A stretch of 64,000 nucleotides of DNA from assembly GCA_022495005.1 (NCBI GenBank), contig JAGYXB010001793.1, positions 1,860,001 through 1,924,000 on the forward strand, written 5' to 3'. The position numbers and the translations under genes are program-made. Source of the DNA: Rhyacophila brunnea. Taxonomy: Eukaryota; Arthropoda; Insecta; Trichoptera; Rhyacophilidae. The notes beneath the pieces were generated by a model. The model saw only the letters and a list, made by a program, of their open reading frames with translations. It had not been told where the DNA came from and searched no databases. Of the stretch, positions 23,076 through 35,667 are shown one piece after another (the first letter of the stretch is position 1; each line of letters opens with the position of its first letter).

Positions 23076-24594
23076 AATTAGCGCCACATGTCGTTAAAAA
23101 CAACCTTGCATCAACATTAGATCATTTACCTTTTTTATACTAATTATTCTTAATTAAATATTATGTTTCACGCTTATAAAATAATAAAGCAATATGGCGT
23201 CAGAGGTAATGAACTCGACAGTAGAACCACCTCTTCAAAATGCGGACGTCGCTGTTTTGAAAGAAAAAAATATGTGACATAGGTGAGCGAGTCTTCGTAG
23301 TTTTTTAAGAGACGTGCGGTTTATAACCCAAATATAACCAGATAATCCCAAGAATAATATACTTGGTTATACTTAAGGGGGTTAAGAAACAAAAAGGGCA
23401 GTATCCATTTTCGTATCAAGTCATTAACAAATGCCTTATATCTTTGTTATAAGTATAATTTCAGGAAAAGGTATTTTTTAATATTGTAATATAAAAAATA
23501 TATATTTTTATAGACTTACTAACATTATTAACAAACCTAAACTGCCGTTTTTGTTTCTAAAACCTTCACCTATGATACGCCTACTACCATTAAATAACAT
23601 ATGTAAATATTATGTTATATCCTATAAATTACCACTGATAATTTTCTTTCATTGACTACTAATACTCAGACTTACATATATACAATCTCAATAAGAATCG
23701 TATGGAATCAAAAGTAGAACTATCCATAATTTCGTCCTATAAATTCAAAACGTAAGGTTTGTTTCAATAAACGATTATTTTTAAAATCTACAATATTATG
23801 TCAACCTTTTAATGTGGAATTAAAAACCTATCTACGATCAGAGCTTTCTTGATTTTTTTCATATCTCGAGATTCGAGAATTCTCTAAATCAAAAATATGT
23901 TTTTGTCTCGAAAGAAATTTAGGTATTTCGGCAAATAAAAAAGGACCATTAAAATTATTACATTTTTTTTAAATATCACTTGCGGTTGCTTGCTTAGCCG
24001 ATCAAAAATTTCTTGATCTAGTTGATGATTCTCAAAATTCTGGAAAATTAATTTCTCAAGATTTGAGATTGGCTTTTTTTGATTATTTCTCGATAGTTCT
24101 CTATACGAGATTTCTAGATCACAACCTCTACTTCCGATGTGCGTGGGTTATTATAATCTGATCCCAAAAGAACCATGATAATATTATTATTTGTAACAAA
24201 AAAGTCAGTGCGTGTACGGTTAAACCAGTTCTAGGCGCATGCTACTTACAACCCAACATTGAAATAAACCAACAAAGGTATGCGTGATTAAATGACTTCT
24301 ATAAAGTTTTTTTTTAAATAGTCACTTCATAACAAACCACGTACGTGCACCACATTTATAACATTTTGTATTACGTGGGTTTGCAGAACAGACCAATTCA
24401 TTACAATGACAGATAAGGATGTAATAAAAACTTAATTCAATTGACAAATCAAAAATTTATCGACTGCTGGAGCTTGGTTTCGTAGTGTAGTGTATTTGGT
24501 TAGCATCTTCAAAATCCTGACCGCATATTACTACTAAATCCAATAGTACCCATTAAACAAGCTTTTCTCAACGTTTATCCCATTAATTATTATA
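23076..24594. other. AT-rich sequence without recognised feature
   Basis: Nothing recognised on either strand. Confidence 0.5.
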
Positions 24595-24995
24595 ATCTAC
24601 TAAACTATTTTTTTATTGAACAAATTATTAATAAAGATTAATAATGTTATATTTTTTTATTGAACATACACAATTTGAAAACATTTCTAAGAAATATATA
24701 ACTACCTTTCGATAAAAGTGTAATTCAATACTTTGATTCAAAATACAAAAGCCGATTGCCAATAAGTAACGTAATTTAAAAAGCTCTTCAGAGAGTTTTG
24801 TAAAAATGATTAGTTAAATTCTTCGTAATTAGATAAGGCATGTACAAATTAGTGGTCAGCGCACATGGTCGCGAATCCTGCTAGGTGTCATATTTGTTTC
24901 AATAAGATTTTTTAGTGGTTCCATATTTCTGAGAAGTGTTTTCAAATTATGTATGATACATAATTATATGCTAAATAATTTCCAAAAAACATGTC
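24595..24995. mobile_element. Palindromic TLP element
   Basis: Left flank (TTATTGAACATACACAATTT at about 24660) is matched by an inverted flank at the right (GAGAAGTGTTTTCAAATTAT at about 24930). Between them are the inverted spacer (AAAGCCGATTGCCAATAAGT) and a tRNA-like module in plus orientation ending GCGAATCCTGCTAGGTGTCA. It shows that the flank acts as a terminal inverted repeat of this family. Confidence 0.65.
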
Positions 24996-25227
24996 CTTTA
25001 CGCTCTACGTTACAAAACTCGTCAGAGAAATCAATTATACGTACTATAAAAACCAGAAAACTACAGAACTTCGAGCGCATTATGAGAGAATGAGAGTATA
25101 GCAGTCTGTGAATGGAGAATGTATCTACTTATAAAACTACAGTATTCTGCGGTTAAAGCGACGAGAACCTATAAGTAGTAGGCGGAATAAATGTGGCAAC
25201 CGCTAGATTTTCTTAAGCCTTCCCCGT

Positions 25228-25615
25228 TCATCTTCTTCTTCTTTCACACTGTCACGCCCCAGCATTGGGGCATAGGGCAAGCACAAGTTCCAGATCATGC
25301 TAGACCTGCGGCGCGTAGATCACGTTTGTGGCACCGTTGCAGGGTGAAATATGGCCGGCCACAGCGACGGAGCCCTTGAGATTGTGCCACACGCACTCTC
25401 TGGAAGTATCCAGAACACATGTCCGCGCCTCTTCGTGATTACCTAAATCACCGAGGACTGTTGTGTCCACTCACGAACTCGAGTGTTTGTAACGTGGTCG
25501 TACCAATGCACTCCCAAGATTCGGCGGAGACATCGATTCTCAAAATTCAAAAGCCGACACCTTTGAATCTTAGTAAGATGCCACGCCCACAGTCATACAG
25601 AAGCACAGGGGCCTT
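25228..25615 (-). pseudogene. LINE reverse-transcriptase C-terminus relic
   Basis: On the minus strand it runs parallel to the plus-strand relic at 51795-52310: CTTCTGTATGACTGTGGGCG, then GTACGACCACGTTACAAACA, CACGAAGAGGCGCGG and CTTGCCCTATGCCCCAATG. The translation is broken by frameshifts. Both copies share the same unusual GGTACGACC...GAGTTCGTGAG segment, so that segment belongs to the family rather than to a nested insertion. Confidence 0.7.
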
Positions 25616-25637
25616 ATGTTAGAACTTACGAGTTGTA

Positions 25638-25861
25638 GTCGCCCGGTCGACATGACGTCATATGACATCATTGTGACGTACTACCGGAGTAATAATAGCA
25701 TTCGAGAAAATAACGCTAGTCAAATGCTGGCATTATTCATTGTCCCCATACACAAATAGGTGTTTCAGCGTAATAATATCTATGGTGAGCAGTGTGTGTT
25801 GGGCGGTTTGCCTCGAGCGTGTATTGGCTGACGTCACAATTACGTCATGTCGTCGGGTGAC
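25638..25861. mobile_element. 224-bp MITE with CRE-containing ends
   Basis: GTCGCCCGGTCGACATGACG at the left is inversely repeated by CATGTCGTCGGGTGAC at the right. Each arm also holds a palindromic TGACGTCA octamer (25653-25660 and 25829-25836), a CREB/ATF-type site. Flanks TTGTA and TTGATA may be a decayed target duplication. No coding content. Confidence 0.65.
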
Positions 25862-25986
25862 TTGATATCACTAGTTAGAACATAGGGCTGCAGGTAACAC
25901 GCATGCGTTGAACAAACGACAATTCGTCCCATATTTAAAAATCAATAAAGAAATATTATGGATTTTTTATAATGTATCCCCTAGAC

Positions 25987-26447
25987 CAGGGGTAGTCAAC
26001 CTTTTTATACCTTCCGCCCACTTTTGTATCTCTGTTTGTAGAAAAAATTTCTAACCGCCCACCGGTTCCAAAGTAATGGTGATTTATAAAGTAGGGAAGT
26101 AACTTTACTTTATAAAATTTATAAAGCGGAGTTAAAGCATACAATAATGATTACATACTTACCTAATTCTTTATATCAGACTTTCACTAAGTTTGACAGA
26201 ATAAATCTTTATAAAACAACTTACTGTAGTTAAATCTATCTTTGTATTTATACTTTGCATACATACGGCAGAAGCATGAAGTCTGATGAAATTACATTAA
26301 ATTATTAATGAGATCCCTGAGGCTGATGCTGTTAAACTAAATACTGGATATCTGGCTCAATTTAAAAAAAAATGAAAACACCTACCGCCCACCATTAAAG
26401 CTGCAACGCCCACTAGTGGGCGGTAGGGACGAGGTTGACTATCCCTG
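25987..26447. mobile_element. hAT-like MITE, 461 bp
   Basis: CAGGGGTAGTCAACC at the left pairs with GGTTGACTATCCCTG at the right (14 of 15), with CCGCCCACC/GGGCGGTAGG subterminal motifs. CAGGG...CCCTG ends are characteristic of hAT elements. CTAGAC directly flanks both sides (25981-25986 and 26448-26453), giving 6 bp instead of the usual 8. Confidence 0.75.
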
Positions 26448-27380
26448 CTAGACTATTTTCTGTGCTGGACAAAATACTCATATTATAATGCTATCCATTG
26501 TCCAATGGGTATTAATTATTGATAACAGGGCTTGTCTTAGTCTTCTGAAACTAATCGTATTTACCAATATACTAGAAAACATGAACAGCAGAATGTGCGT
26601 AAGGGAGGAATTCATCAATCCCATCTAATTAAAAATAATATCTTTACTTTATCAAGTTAAAGGTTTATTATTGTAATGATTAATAATATCATTTAATCGG
26701 TACCTCTCTAATTTCATGTTTATTATTTTGGTCTCGCCCAGCTTTAAGTACTTTACCACATCGTGATCTAATGAAAAAAAGAGTTATCTAAGATATTCAA
26801 TCGACATTAATTTCTATCCAAATATGGCCTAAGAGAGACAGTTCTGTGATTGACGCAGGCCATTATTTGAAAATATTAATTTCTTTTAATGTTATAGAGG
26901 TCATATTCCTTTGAGGTATCCGTCAAATTATAGATACAGATACACAAACGGATTTCAGCGAGATGTTGATTTGATATGATACCGACCTGTCATTCTGCTA
27001 GCCGGGTAGTAGGCAGTGACATAACCAATCAATCGCCTGCTAAATTAATACATTCGTATTGATTTGACTTGGTCTACATACCAGTGGCAAAGACTCGTCA
27101 TTATACAGATGTTAATGATTCATTCGTTTATTCATATGGCGGCAGGATGTCAATGGCATAAAATGACACCAGTTTTCCTAGATATTATAAAAGCATTTTT
27201 GTCATATTGTCACATTGTTCATTATTAATTATTCTAATAAGTCTTATCGTGTACATTGCTAACAATCTTCTATCCTATCATCACGGCAAATATAAAACAC
27301 AAAATGTTGCAATTCTTCAAAATCAATTACAAACTCCAATGCGAAATTTAACGAATAATTGGAAATATAATGCACGTGTA
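26448..27380. other. No recognised element
   Basis: AT-rich with short chance frames only. Confidence 0.5.
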
Positions 27381-27445
27381 GGCAGCCCTCGTGGCCCAGT
27401 GCGTAAAACACTCTCACCCGGGGTTCTGAGTTAGATTCTTGGAAT
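27381..27445 (+). repeat. tRNA-derived SINE head
   Basis: CTCGTGGCCCAGTGCGTAAA resembles a tRNA A-box region and GGGTTCTGAGTTAGATTC a weak B box. The pattern parallels the minus-strand SINE at 36185 (CAGTGGGTAAGGCGC, GGGTTCGATACCC). A (TA)n run follows at about 27558. Not a functional tRNA: the T-arm is decayed. Confidence 0.45.
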
Positions 27446-27599
27446 ATATTTATGTGCTTTTTCTCAAAACCAGGATCTTTTATGTGATCGTAGCGCTTCT
27501 AATACTGTACTATTGTTTCACTACACTACTGTTTTGGCCTGTTGTGGTGTTAAAAGAATATATATATATATATGTTTACATTATATTTCAATTTCAGTT

Positions 27600-27845
27600 T
27601 ATTTATTTTTAACATATTGTGGATATTACAAATTATAAGTTTAAGACGTTCACAACATGATATTAAGAAACAAAGAAATACAAAACAGTATTACATAAAA
27701 AAGAGATAGATCGGTATAGAGATAGATAGTAAGTTATTAAACAGTAGAAATGTGTACATACAACAAATTTAAATTAGATAGGTACAAGGAAGTACACCGG
27801 ATGAGTTAAGCAGACCCTATTTTAAGAATTTATAAAACAATTATA
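27600..27845 (-). mobile_element. L1 family LINE 3' UTR
   Basis: Inverse of the L1 tail: TGTGGATATTACAAATTATA, GACGTTCACAACATGA, then GCAGACCCTATTTTAAGAATTTATAAAACAA. It stops exactly where the coding end starts, so only the untranslated end was inserted (strong 5' truncation). Confidence 0.7.
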
Positions 27846-27984
27846 ATAAATGTCATAATAATACAAAGATAAACAATTGTAAAAAAATCTTTATTTGTTA
27901 CATATTCATGTCCACAATTACGTTATTATTACATTATATTTTATGTTCATATTTATTATTAAGTTTTTTATGTTTTGACATACT

Positions 27985-28130
27985 TAGAGATATTTGACTA
28001 ATTCGTAGTTTTAATATTTTTTTTTATTTATTTTAAAAAACATCGATGTATATAAAAATATAAATGTGTATTATTGTAACTTAAAATCCTTTTTAATTAT
28101 ATGAAATCTTATTTAGGTATAGTCTCATGA
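27985..28130 (+). repeat. Dispersed repeat E, copy 1
   Basis: GACTAATTCGTAGTTTTAAT through AAAAAACATCGATG and AATCCTTTTTAATTATATGA recurs at 33960-34110; part also recurs near 63398-63425. Non-coding, AT-rich. Class unknown. Confidence 0.6.
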
Positions 28131-29474
28131 TATAAATTATCAAAAAAATGTCTCAAATTGAAAGCTTCGTGTTTTTCCGCTACGTGCATCTGTTAGGCAC
28201 AAGCCTCCCCCTTAAACGAAAATATGTATTCCGTGATTTGAATTTCGCCGCACTTGCAAGCTCAATAATCAATGATCCTGATGTCACCATGTTATTGTCT
28301 TTCGTGCACCCTACCATATAGTTCTCAATTTTATATAGGGCTTTCCATTTTCAGTATGTTAGTACTCAATTCTCCGAGTGAAAAGTATTTTACTGGCTTG
28401 ACCCATATTTTGAGAGGAGATGAAGCTAGATTCACTCATCATGAAGTCAGTCGGACATTCATTGTACCGAATTAAGATATTATCAGTATAACATATTTTT
28501 TAGCTTCATTACATTATACGAGGTTAATTATTAATATTATAAATATTATAATATAATAGCACTTATAATATCGCAATCGTTTATTACTGGCTTATGTAAA
28601 AAAATAAGAATTATTTTTCTATAGTATTCAGATATCATATAAACCCCTAAAGCCGCAGTAATTTTTCACATAAACCGTTATAAAAGCCATACAAAATTTT
28701 ATATTCCTCCCGGTACTTAATTGTATACGGATAATAATATTTTTACATTAATGTCTTACTTTCGCTTTCGAAAGAGATGGTTTTTATTGCGCCAGATACT
28801 GTCTCTTTTTATTTAGAAGAGATCTTTTGGAATAATGTACTCTAGCCGCATTGGTTGCCAACCCCTGAATATGAACTAATGACGTAATCAGCAACCATGT
28901 TAAGTCAATCGATTAATCACGATGTTTTATTTACCATACCATCAAATATATTATATAAACTTGTAAATATTACTCTTAATTCCTATTTATATAACAATCA
29001 CCATAAGAGGACCAAAAAAACGGTACTTTTAATGGAACTAGTTGTTAACCAGTTACAAAGCCCCTTTTCAATGATATGGGTATGTTTGTTATATAATTTT
29101 CGAATGGCTTATTATTGTCCCACCTATTTAATATATATTTCATCCTGGTGATAATTTAGTGGACTGTATTTGGGATGGGTATGGATGGTAGACTGGGGGA
29201 GTCCGGGAACTCACCTTTTTTGTTTGACGAGAGTCAACATAGGATTGGCGCAAACACGTAGAATTGTATAAGAAATTTGAGGTGGAATAACCCAGCAAAG
29301 AAATTCACTGTTTAATCGATTGTATCCATCATAAGACTCGCAGAAAGTAAGAGAAACTATAAAACGCTTATTCAGAATGTCACATCGTCTATTCCGGTGT
29401 GATCACGATTCTCATTTGTGAGGGTAATGACGAAGAAGAGAATAAAGGTCTAAATTGTTAATGTGTTATTAAAC
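28131..29474. other. No recognised element
   Basis: AT-rich. Short open frames at 28272 and 28897 show no motif. Confidence 0.5.
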
Positions 29475-29560
29475 GCTGTTTATTATTATTTTTAATAAAC
29501 TATTTTTTATTAAACGAATAATTCACTAGATTTAAGAATGTTGCATTCTTCATAGATTAT
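29475..29560 (+). repeat. TLP flank fragment
   Basis: TTATTAAACGAATAATTCAC then TAGATTTAAGAATGTTGCAT is the outer flank of the TLP family, isolated from its tRNA-like module. Confidence 0.55.
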
Positions 29561-30055
29561 TATTTTATTTTATTTACCTGAGAACTACATAATAATATAG
29601 TCACTGCAAATTTTATTTCTAATATAATATATAAGAGGAAAAATTGTGTTGTTAACTTTCCATTTAAAATAAAGCTTTTAATTTAAATTGACTTTTATTT
29701 ATTAAATAGTTTAATCAAATTATTAGTAACTATAATTACGTTATAAAAGCTAAATAATGAAGTGATCCGCGACGTCGATTAGTAATTAAAGAATTAATTG
29801 ATACCTACTTTAATTTAATATACTAAAACCGATAGCCAACATTATAACGCAATTCGATAAGCATTTCATATCGCAAGTATATGTAAGTCATTCTACAGTG
29901 ACACCATAGGCGTTTCGCGTATGTATTGGAATTGTTTACTGCACTGCCTGATTTAATGCTAACAAACAATACCACAACAACTGCAAGTCGCTTTTTCCGT
30001 ACCCATTGTGCCACTGTATAATGATTTACCTTTACTAGTTAAAATTATCGTGATT
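29561..30055. other. No recognised element
   Basis: AT-rich, nothing recognised. Confidence 0.45.
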
Positions 30056-30228
30056 CAATAAGATTTCCGTAGCATAATAATTGGAAAAGCATAATGGCGC
30101 GAATCCAGCAGATACAGGTTCAAGTCCCGTCAGGAGTCGTATTTTTTTCTACAAAATGATTTTTTTCCAGTGTATAATATAATATGCATGAGATGTTTTC
30201 AAATAATTGTGTATATTCTAAAAATAAT
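30056..30228 (+). mobile_element. TLP element half with tRNA-like module
   Basis: Plus-strand tRNA-like module (about 30070-30140): AGCATAATAATTGGAAAAGC then GCGCGAATCCAGCAGATACA and the B-box-like GGTTCAAGTCCCG, ending GGAGTCGTATTTTTTTC. It is followed by the inner flank ATGAGATGTTTTCAAATAAT. It closely matches the right arm at 553-640, so both belong to one subfamily. Confidence 0.6.
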
Positions 30229-30844
30229 TACGTATGCGGCGCATATTTTTTCATATCCTACGCTTAAAACAGTTATTATAAACGCTAAATTGATAAAATT
30301 TCCTTTCATTTGCCTTGGAGTGTCAGTAGTTGAATAAGTACATCAAGAGTTCGGAGCTCATTTTCTGCTATATCCAGCCATCAAAACCGTAGTTGGCGTT
30401 AGACACTTCGATTGTGATATAGTATCATCCCTAATTTTAACAATTAATTGTCAAAATTCAAGATATCGTCGTGCTAGTAGGTATATATTTCTAGCAATAT
30501 GGTTTAGTGCCGCTGTCAAACGGTCGTAAGTTTTCTTTAATAGTAATGATATGGAATGATAAACAGACGGAATATATTGCAGTAAAGCACGTTAACTGCC
30601 TGAATATGGCCATACCACGAGTATTACAACAACACACCGAGTCACTTTGCCTTACTAGAACCACGTGTATTATTTGAGATAAATCTCCGATTGAATTACC
30701 TGAGGAGCGAAAGTTGCTTTTTTATTGCTATTCTTTTTTGATTTATCCGAAGTTTCGCGGAATTCTTACTAATAGCATATACTTGGCTGTTTGTAACAAT
30801 TTTAATACTCATCGTATAGAAACTCTAGATACGATAGACCAGAG
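30229..30844. other. No recognised element
   Basis: AT-rich to moderate GC; nothing recognised. Confidence 0.45.
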
Positions 30845-31205
30845 TATTACAGCATCAGTTGTTTATTCTCCTAAGATGCAGAACCAACCTGCTACTGGTA
30901 ATGCTAATTGGAAGTGCGATAACTATGTTCAACCAAATCACTTCATTCACCATTGACATATTCCACCTACGTGAGGATTAATATAGGTGGGCACTGTTTT
31001 ATAAATTCTTAAAATAGGTTCTGCTTAGCTCATTTGGTGTACTTCCTTATATCTGATTTATATAGGTATATTTTTTTGTATTTACACTTTTCTACTATTT
31101 AATAACTTTTATATAATACTGTTTTAATAATATTTCTTTATTTCTAAATGTCATGTTGTGAACGTCTTAAATTAATAATTTGTAATATTCACTATAATAC
31201 ATTTA
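30845..31205 (+). pseudogene. L1 family LINE 3' end
   Basis: Decayed coding end (CATCAGTTGTTTATTCTCCT; AGCAGAACCAACC-type block; TTCAACCAAATCACTTC) followed by the 3' UTR with TGTCATGTTGTGAACGTCTT and AATTTGTAATATTCAC. Frameshifted, 5'-truncated. Confidence 0.7.
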
Positions 31206-33504
31206 GGTACTATATTACTATATTCACTATATAATGTAAAAAAAATGAATTTGAGAAAGAGTTTGATGATTTAATTTGCAGAATCTAGGGGAACAAAATG
31301 CACCCTCTATTATAAGTACCTAAATATTACACGTAATTGAAAAGTTGCAGAAAATCTTTATTATATTATTATGAAACTAAATATACATAATGCAAAATTT
31401 TGGCAGAAAAATCAATAAAAACATGTTTTCAAAAATCATACTTATAGGAATTAAGAAAGAATTTAAAACTTAAAAGAATCAATAGATAAATAAATCAAGT
31501 GGAAGACACCTTTAGCTCGGTAAGTTTAGTATAAAATCGTCGCAACTGGTGTTGACTAAACATAAAAAGTTTGGCCTTTAATTTTAATTATTTAATTATC
31601 AAATCAGATCGGAAAATTATTGAATGAAGTTGTTATTAGTGTGTACTTAATATCATATTATAAATTATTGTATCGATTTAATATAATATTGTAAAGAGTT
31701 TCGAAGGGTTAGGTTAAGTTAAGCTAATGATAAATTAAGCGCACGTATTTTCGATTCGAGATTATTTTCCACAGAAACAATGAGAAAAGTTTCTCGAAAA
31801 GTTTCTCCTTTGTCATACATATTTAATGCTTGGCGTTTCTTATATTAATCAATACATACCCAATAAAGTTTTTGACATAACAAAATACGTGTTTATTTTT
31901 CAATATTCAGAATTATTAGTAAATTAATAAAAAATAACAAAATATTTTTTGAATTACCTAGTTGAAAGGAACTTAAGAATTATTTTATTAGTGACTTATA
32001 TATGTATATTTTAATTTAAAAATACATATATATATATATAGTTAATTAGTATAATAATTAATAATATTACTTAGTGAGCATGTCTTAGACTACAAATATT
32101 TATAAATATGTAGCGAGTCGGGATTATATTCTCTCACAACACAGCTACGGAAGGCTTCTCGTCTTTAGTTATTTTTTACGTGCTCTATTTTGCCGTCACA
32201 GTCACGTCCCGACTCTTTCCATCTAGCCCTTACTCTGCATGTGTTTGAATCAATTATTTCATACAATATGTGATGTATTAATGAAATAAACTATATACTG
32301 ACTAAAATGAATTAGTGTTCCAAATCAATTTGACCCTATCATAATCGTAGTATACACCAAACATACAATGCGAATTGACTTCATTCATTTCTGTAACATT
32401 TCCTTCAACTTCATTTTCATAAATATTTAGGCCGAAATTTTTTAATCAGTATACGTTCGCACTATTATTAGTGTCTATAATTTTATTATAATATAGTTTG
32501 ACCTGAAAATGGAAAATTACCTTTTCTACCTATCTCTTGGATTAACCTAAACTCTCCTACTCTCCCCATCGTTCTCTTTTACTTCATTATGAAGTGGTAG
32601 TTTTTGCGCAAATCCTTTCCTTTTTATAGAAAAAAAAATAAACGCTTCGTGGACTGTACGCGAACGGACAACGCAGATAAATAAACTAAAAGCACGTAGG
32701 CGTAATACTTTAAAAGGAATTTCATACGTGTAACAATATTTCGTACAAAAACAACTAGGTACATCTATCGACAAACCTTCAAATAATATTTTATTACCTA
32801 GATAACTGGTAACATAGGAATATCTTTGTCAGGGCTTACATTATTTTCCACAGCGTTTATTGAAATTTTTCACACAACACCTCGCGCCCACGCGGGCCTT
32901 AGCGTTGCTTTAGTTTGTACGTAGAAAGGAATTTCAACGAGAAAATTTAAATAGAAAAATATTACAAGGCTTTTTGAAGACGGTTACACAGCAAAATCTT
33001 TTATAATATAACATACTATTATGAATATTTTTACATTTCATTGTAGGATTGTATGTATTTTACATTTAATACTTTTGATCATTTATGGCTACAATTTAAG
33101 GTACCCCACGTCAGTGGCGAAGGATGACTTTTGGAAAGAGGTAGGTTATGGAGATCACATAAAAAAGCACACTTGTCAGGTATACTTACAGAAAATAAGA
33201 AGATAACACGATATTTCTACTGATGAATAGGTACACACTAATGACAACGACATACTAAATCGATGAAATTTCAATAGCTCACTGACGATATAAAATTGAG
33301 CGATGAGTTAAATTTAAAAATATGTATTTTTATAAACATATTTTATACACATCAAAAATCATAGGATAAAATATATTTTTATTTTCAAAAACAATCAATA
33401 TTTAAATATGTGATTGAATTATTTTTTAAATTATATAATATATTTCTCCGAAATAAAAAAAGATAGAATAATAATTGTTTGATCTCGTTAGAAAATTAAA
33501 TGTG
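31206..33504. other. 2.3 kb without recognised feature
   Basis: AT-rich with a (TA)n run near 32025-32040. GAGTCGGGA (32114) and TCCCGACTC (32206) form a short inverted pair about 95 bp apart without longer arms. No coding frame of interest. Confidence 0.5.
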
Positions 33505-33906
33505 TTTCTTTGTCCGGTACAAATCTTACAATCAATTTTTAACTAACTTCCCGACTAGCTAGACATTTGAAACTTTTAGAATATATCATAACATGATGCC
33601 AATGTATTTTTAAATACTTTTAGCTATCTCTAAGAAGAATTGAATTCATTTTCAGTTAATTCTCTTTTGTATGAAAAGTTATTACGACACCATTATTGGT
33701 TGCTAGGGGTCTGGGATCCTAGCAACTAAATTACTTATTTATACGTGCGTTACTGTGGAAATCAATATGACACGTCAAAATGACATTTCAGTATTATTTC
33801 TATCAAGTACGTTTTTTTTGATCGCTAAACTAGTCAAGTCAAGTTTATATGATTCAACAGAAAATTTAAAAACGTTTTTTATAAAAAGTTCTTTTTATCT
33901 TGTAAT
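33505..33906 (+). repeat. Dispersed repeat D, copy 2
   Basis: Same 400-bp sequence as 9128-9541, same strand, with scattered substitutions and few gaps. Repeat E follows 54 bp later. Confidence 0.75.
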
Positions 33907-33959
33907 TATTAAAATTTAGTTTACTTATTAAGTAGTAGAGAATAGTGAGTATTAAGTAG

Positions 33960-34110
33960 TAGAGTAAGAGATTTTTGACTAATTCATAGTTTTAATATTT
34001 TTATAATTATTTTAAAAAACATCGATTTTTATAAAAAATATAAAATGTGTATAACTTGAAATCCTTTTTATTTATATGAAATATTATTTAGGTATGGTTC
34101 CAATATTGAA
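33960..34110 (+). repeat. Dispersed repeat E, copy 2
   Basis: TTTTTGACTAATTCATAGTT through AAAAAACATCGATT to AATCCTTTTTATTTATATGA matches 27985-28130. Confidence 0.6.
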
Positions 34111-34204
34111 GCTCGATTTTATATAAATAAAAAAGATTTACATTCATCATTATTGTATACTTAATTAAAATATTCAATAGCCTTGTAGCAGGCGACTTTT
34201 TTTA

Positions 34205-34262
34205 CTATTAAAGTACATTAGTGATGTGTGTTAATCACACTTAGCTGGGGGCCACATATATA
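34205..34262 (-). mobile_element. TCATGG MITE fragment
   Basis: TTTTTACTATTAAAGT...GTGATGTGTGTTAATCACAC then TAGCTGGGGGCCA aligns with 22035-22085 of copy 4. Only the central part remains. Confidence 0.45.
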
Positions 34263-35014
34263 TCTTAGGTGTCTTCAAATTGTGTATCTTCAATTTAAGG
34301 ATTGTTACATTCTTAAACTTTAACTATTATTCCTTGAATAAAATAAATATAAGTTTTAATTGTTAATCAAACGAAAATGTGTACACAATAAATAACATAT
34401 ATTATGTATAAAAAACAAACATATAAATTTAATTGAAAATTCATACAGCCCATACAAATTCAAATCATTCTAACGAAATTCCATATCAACCGATACACTA
34501 CTTCGTTTCGGCGAATCCAAGCTACCATTTAGCATCGGATGTGTTCGGTTCACAGCGGAAATGTTTGCCAATTAATAACTGGTTGCGAAATGTCACGCTA
34601 GGAATAATAATTTCTGGTTCAAATCCACGCCGGACAAAAAAAATGACCGAGTCTTCGCGAATAAAAGCGCCGTTTATTCACTGTCAATTTTCGCGATAAG
34701 CGAATTATTGTATACGCTAAAATAAGCAACGTGATTTGCATTTTTTATACAGGTGTTTTTTTTCATAGAACGCGCCGTGGAAAGGTGTGATTTTCAATAT
34801 CATGGAGTGACATGGAAAAGACGATCAATAAAATAATTACCAAAAAAGTATAAATCTAATATAAAAACCTATTTTGATCACTCATTCCACAATAATGATA
34901 TTGAAACGATACTAGATATTATTCTTTCAAACTCTTTTCATAGCATTTGTATCATTACTGAGGATGATAATCATTGAAATTACAAGCATTGTCAATAGTT
35001 ATTGTTGAATTAAC
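34263..35014. other. No recognised element
   Basis: An 88-codon plus-strand frame at 34433 lies in a GC-moderate patch but shows no domain and no repeated copy. Confidence 0.45.
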
Positions 35015-35575
35015 TATTTCTTTTATTGAAACAAATAATTCACAAGATTGTAATTACCATTCTAATTATTGAACATACATAATTTTTAAAAATACTTCTG
35101 AGAAAATATATTATAACCAATAAAAAAAAATTTTTGAAAAAAGTAAGACACCCGGCAGGAATTGAACCAGCATCTCTTGGGTTTACGCCCCGTGCGCATT
35201 GTCCACTATGCTACTAGGTGACATACTAATTACGACAAATTTTAACTATTTACTACTAATACTAATAAACTAATATCTGCTCCTCAGCGCTCTTCCAAAT
35301 CATGCTACTATTGGCAATCGGTTTTTGTTAATTAAATCAAAGTAGGTACCTACTACTTTAATAACTAACCGACGTCACGGATCTCTCCAATATTTTATGT
35401 TGTAACTTACTCGAACTTGCTAATATTTTTTAATTAACTATATCTTTTATTTAAATGAATAATTCATAAAATTTAATAATGTACCATTCTAATTATTGAA
35501 CACACATAATTTAAAAAAAAACACTAAACTTCTGAGAAAATATATTTTAACCAATAGAAAATATTTTCTTTTGTT
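35015..35575 (-). mobile_element. TLP element plus second flank
   Basis: Flank (AAATAATTCACAAGATTGTA), inner flank (CTTCTGAGAAAATATATTAT), minus-strand tRNA-like module at about 35147-35222, spacer (TATTGGCAATCGGTTTTTGT; CCGACGTCACGGAT), then a second flank in the same orientation from about 35432. Read on the minus strand, the module has A box TAGCATAGTGGACA, a perfect 4-bp D stem (GCAT/ATGC) and B box GGTTCAATTCC. The acceptor pairs at 6 of 7 positions. The anticodon loop lacks the conserved T33, so it is not a working tRNA. Confidence 0.65.
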
Positions 35576-35667
35576 TTGTTGTATTGCCATTTGTTAATAC
35601 TTACGTAAACTAATACTTTTGTAAAGTTTATGATTTTTGGTTTGCGTCTACAATAATAGTAGTCTTA

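Noticed and set aside
32114..32215. MITE from GAGTCGGGA/TCCCGACTC pair
   Set aside because: Only 9 bp of inverted sequence, with no extension and no second copy.
34433..34699. 88-codon plus-strand frame
   Set aside because: No motif, no second copy, no splice or promoter context.
35147..35222. Functional tRNA gene
   Set aside because: Boxes A and B resemble a tRNA, but the anticodon loop lacks T33, the T stem has a mismatch, and the module is part of a dispersed repeat.
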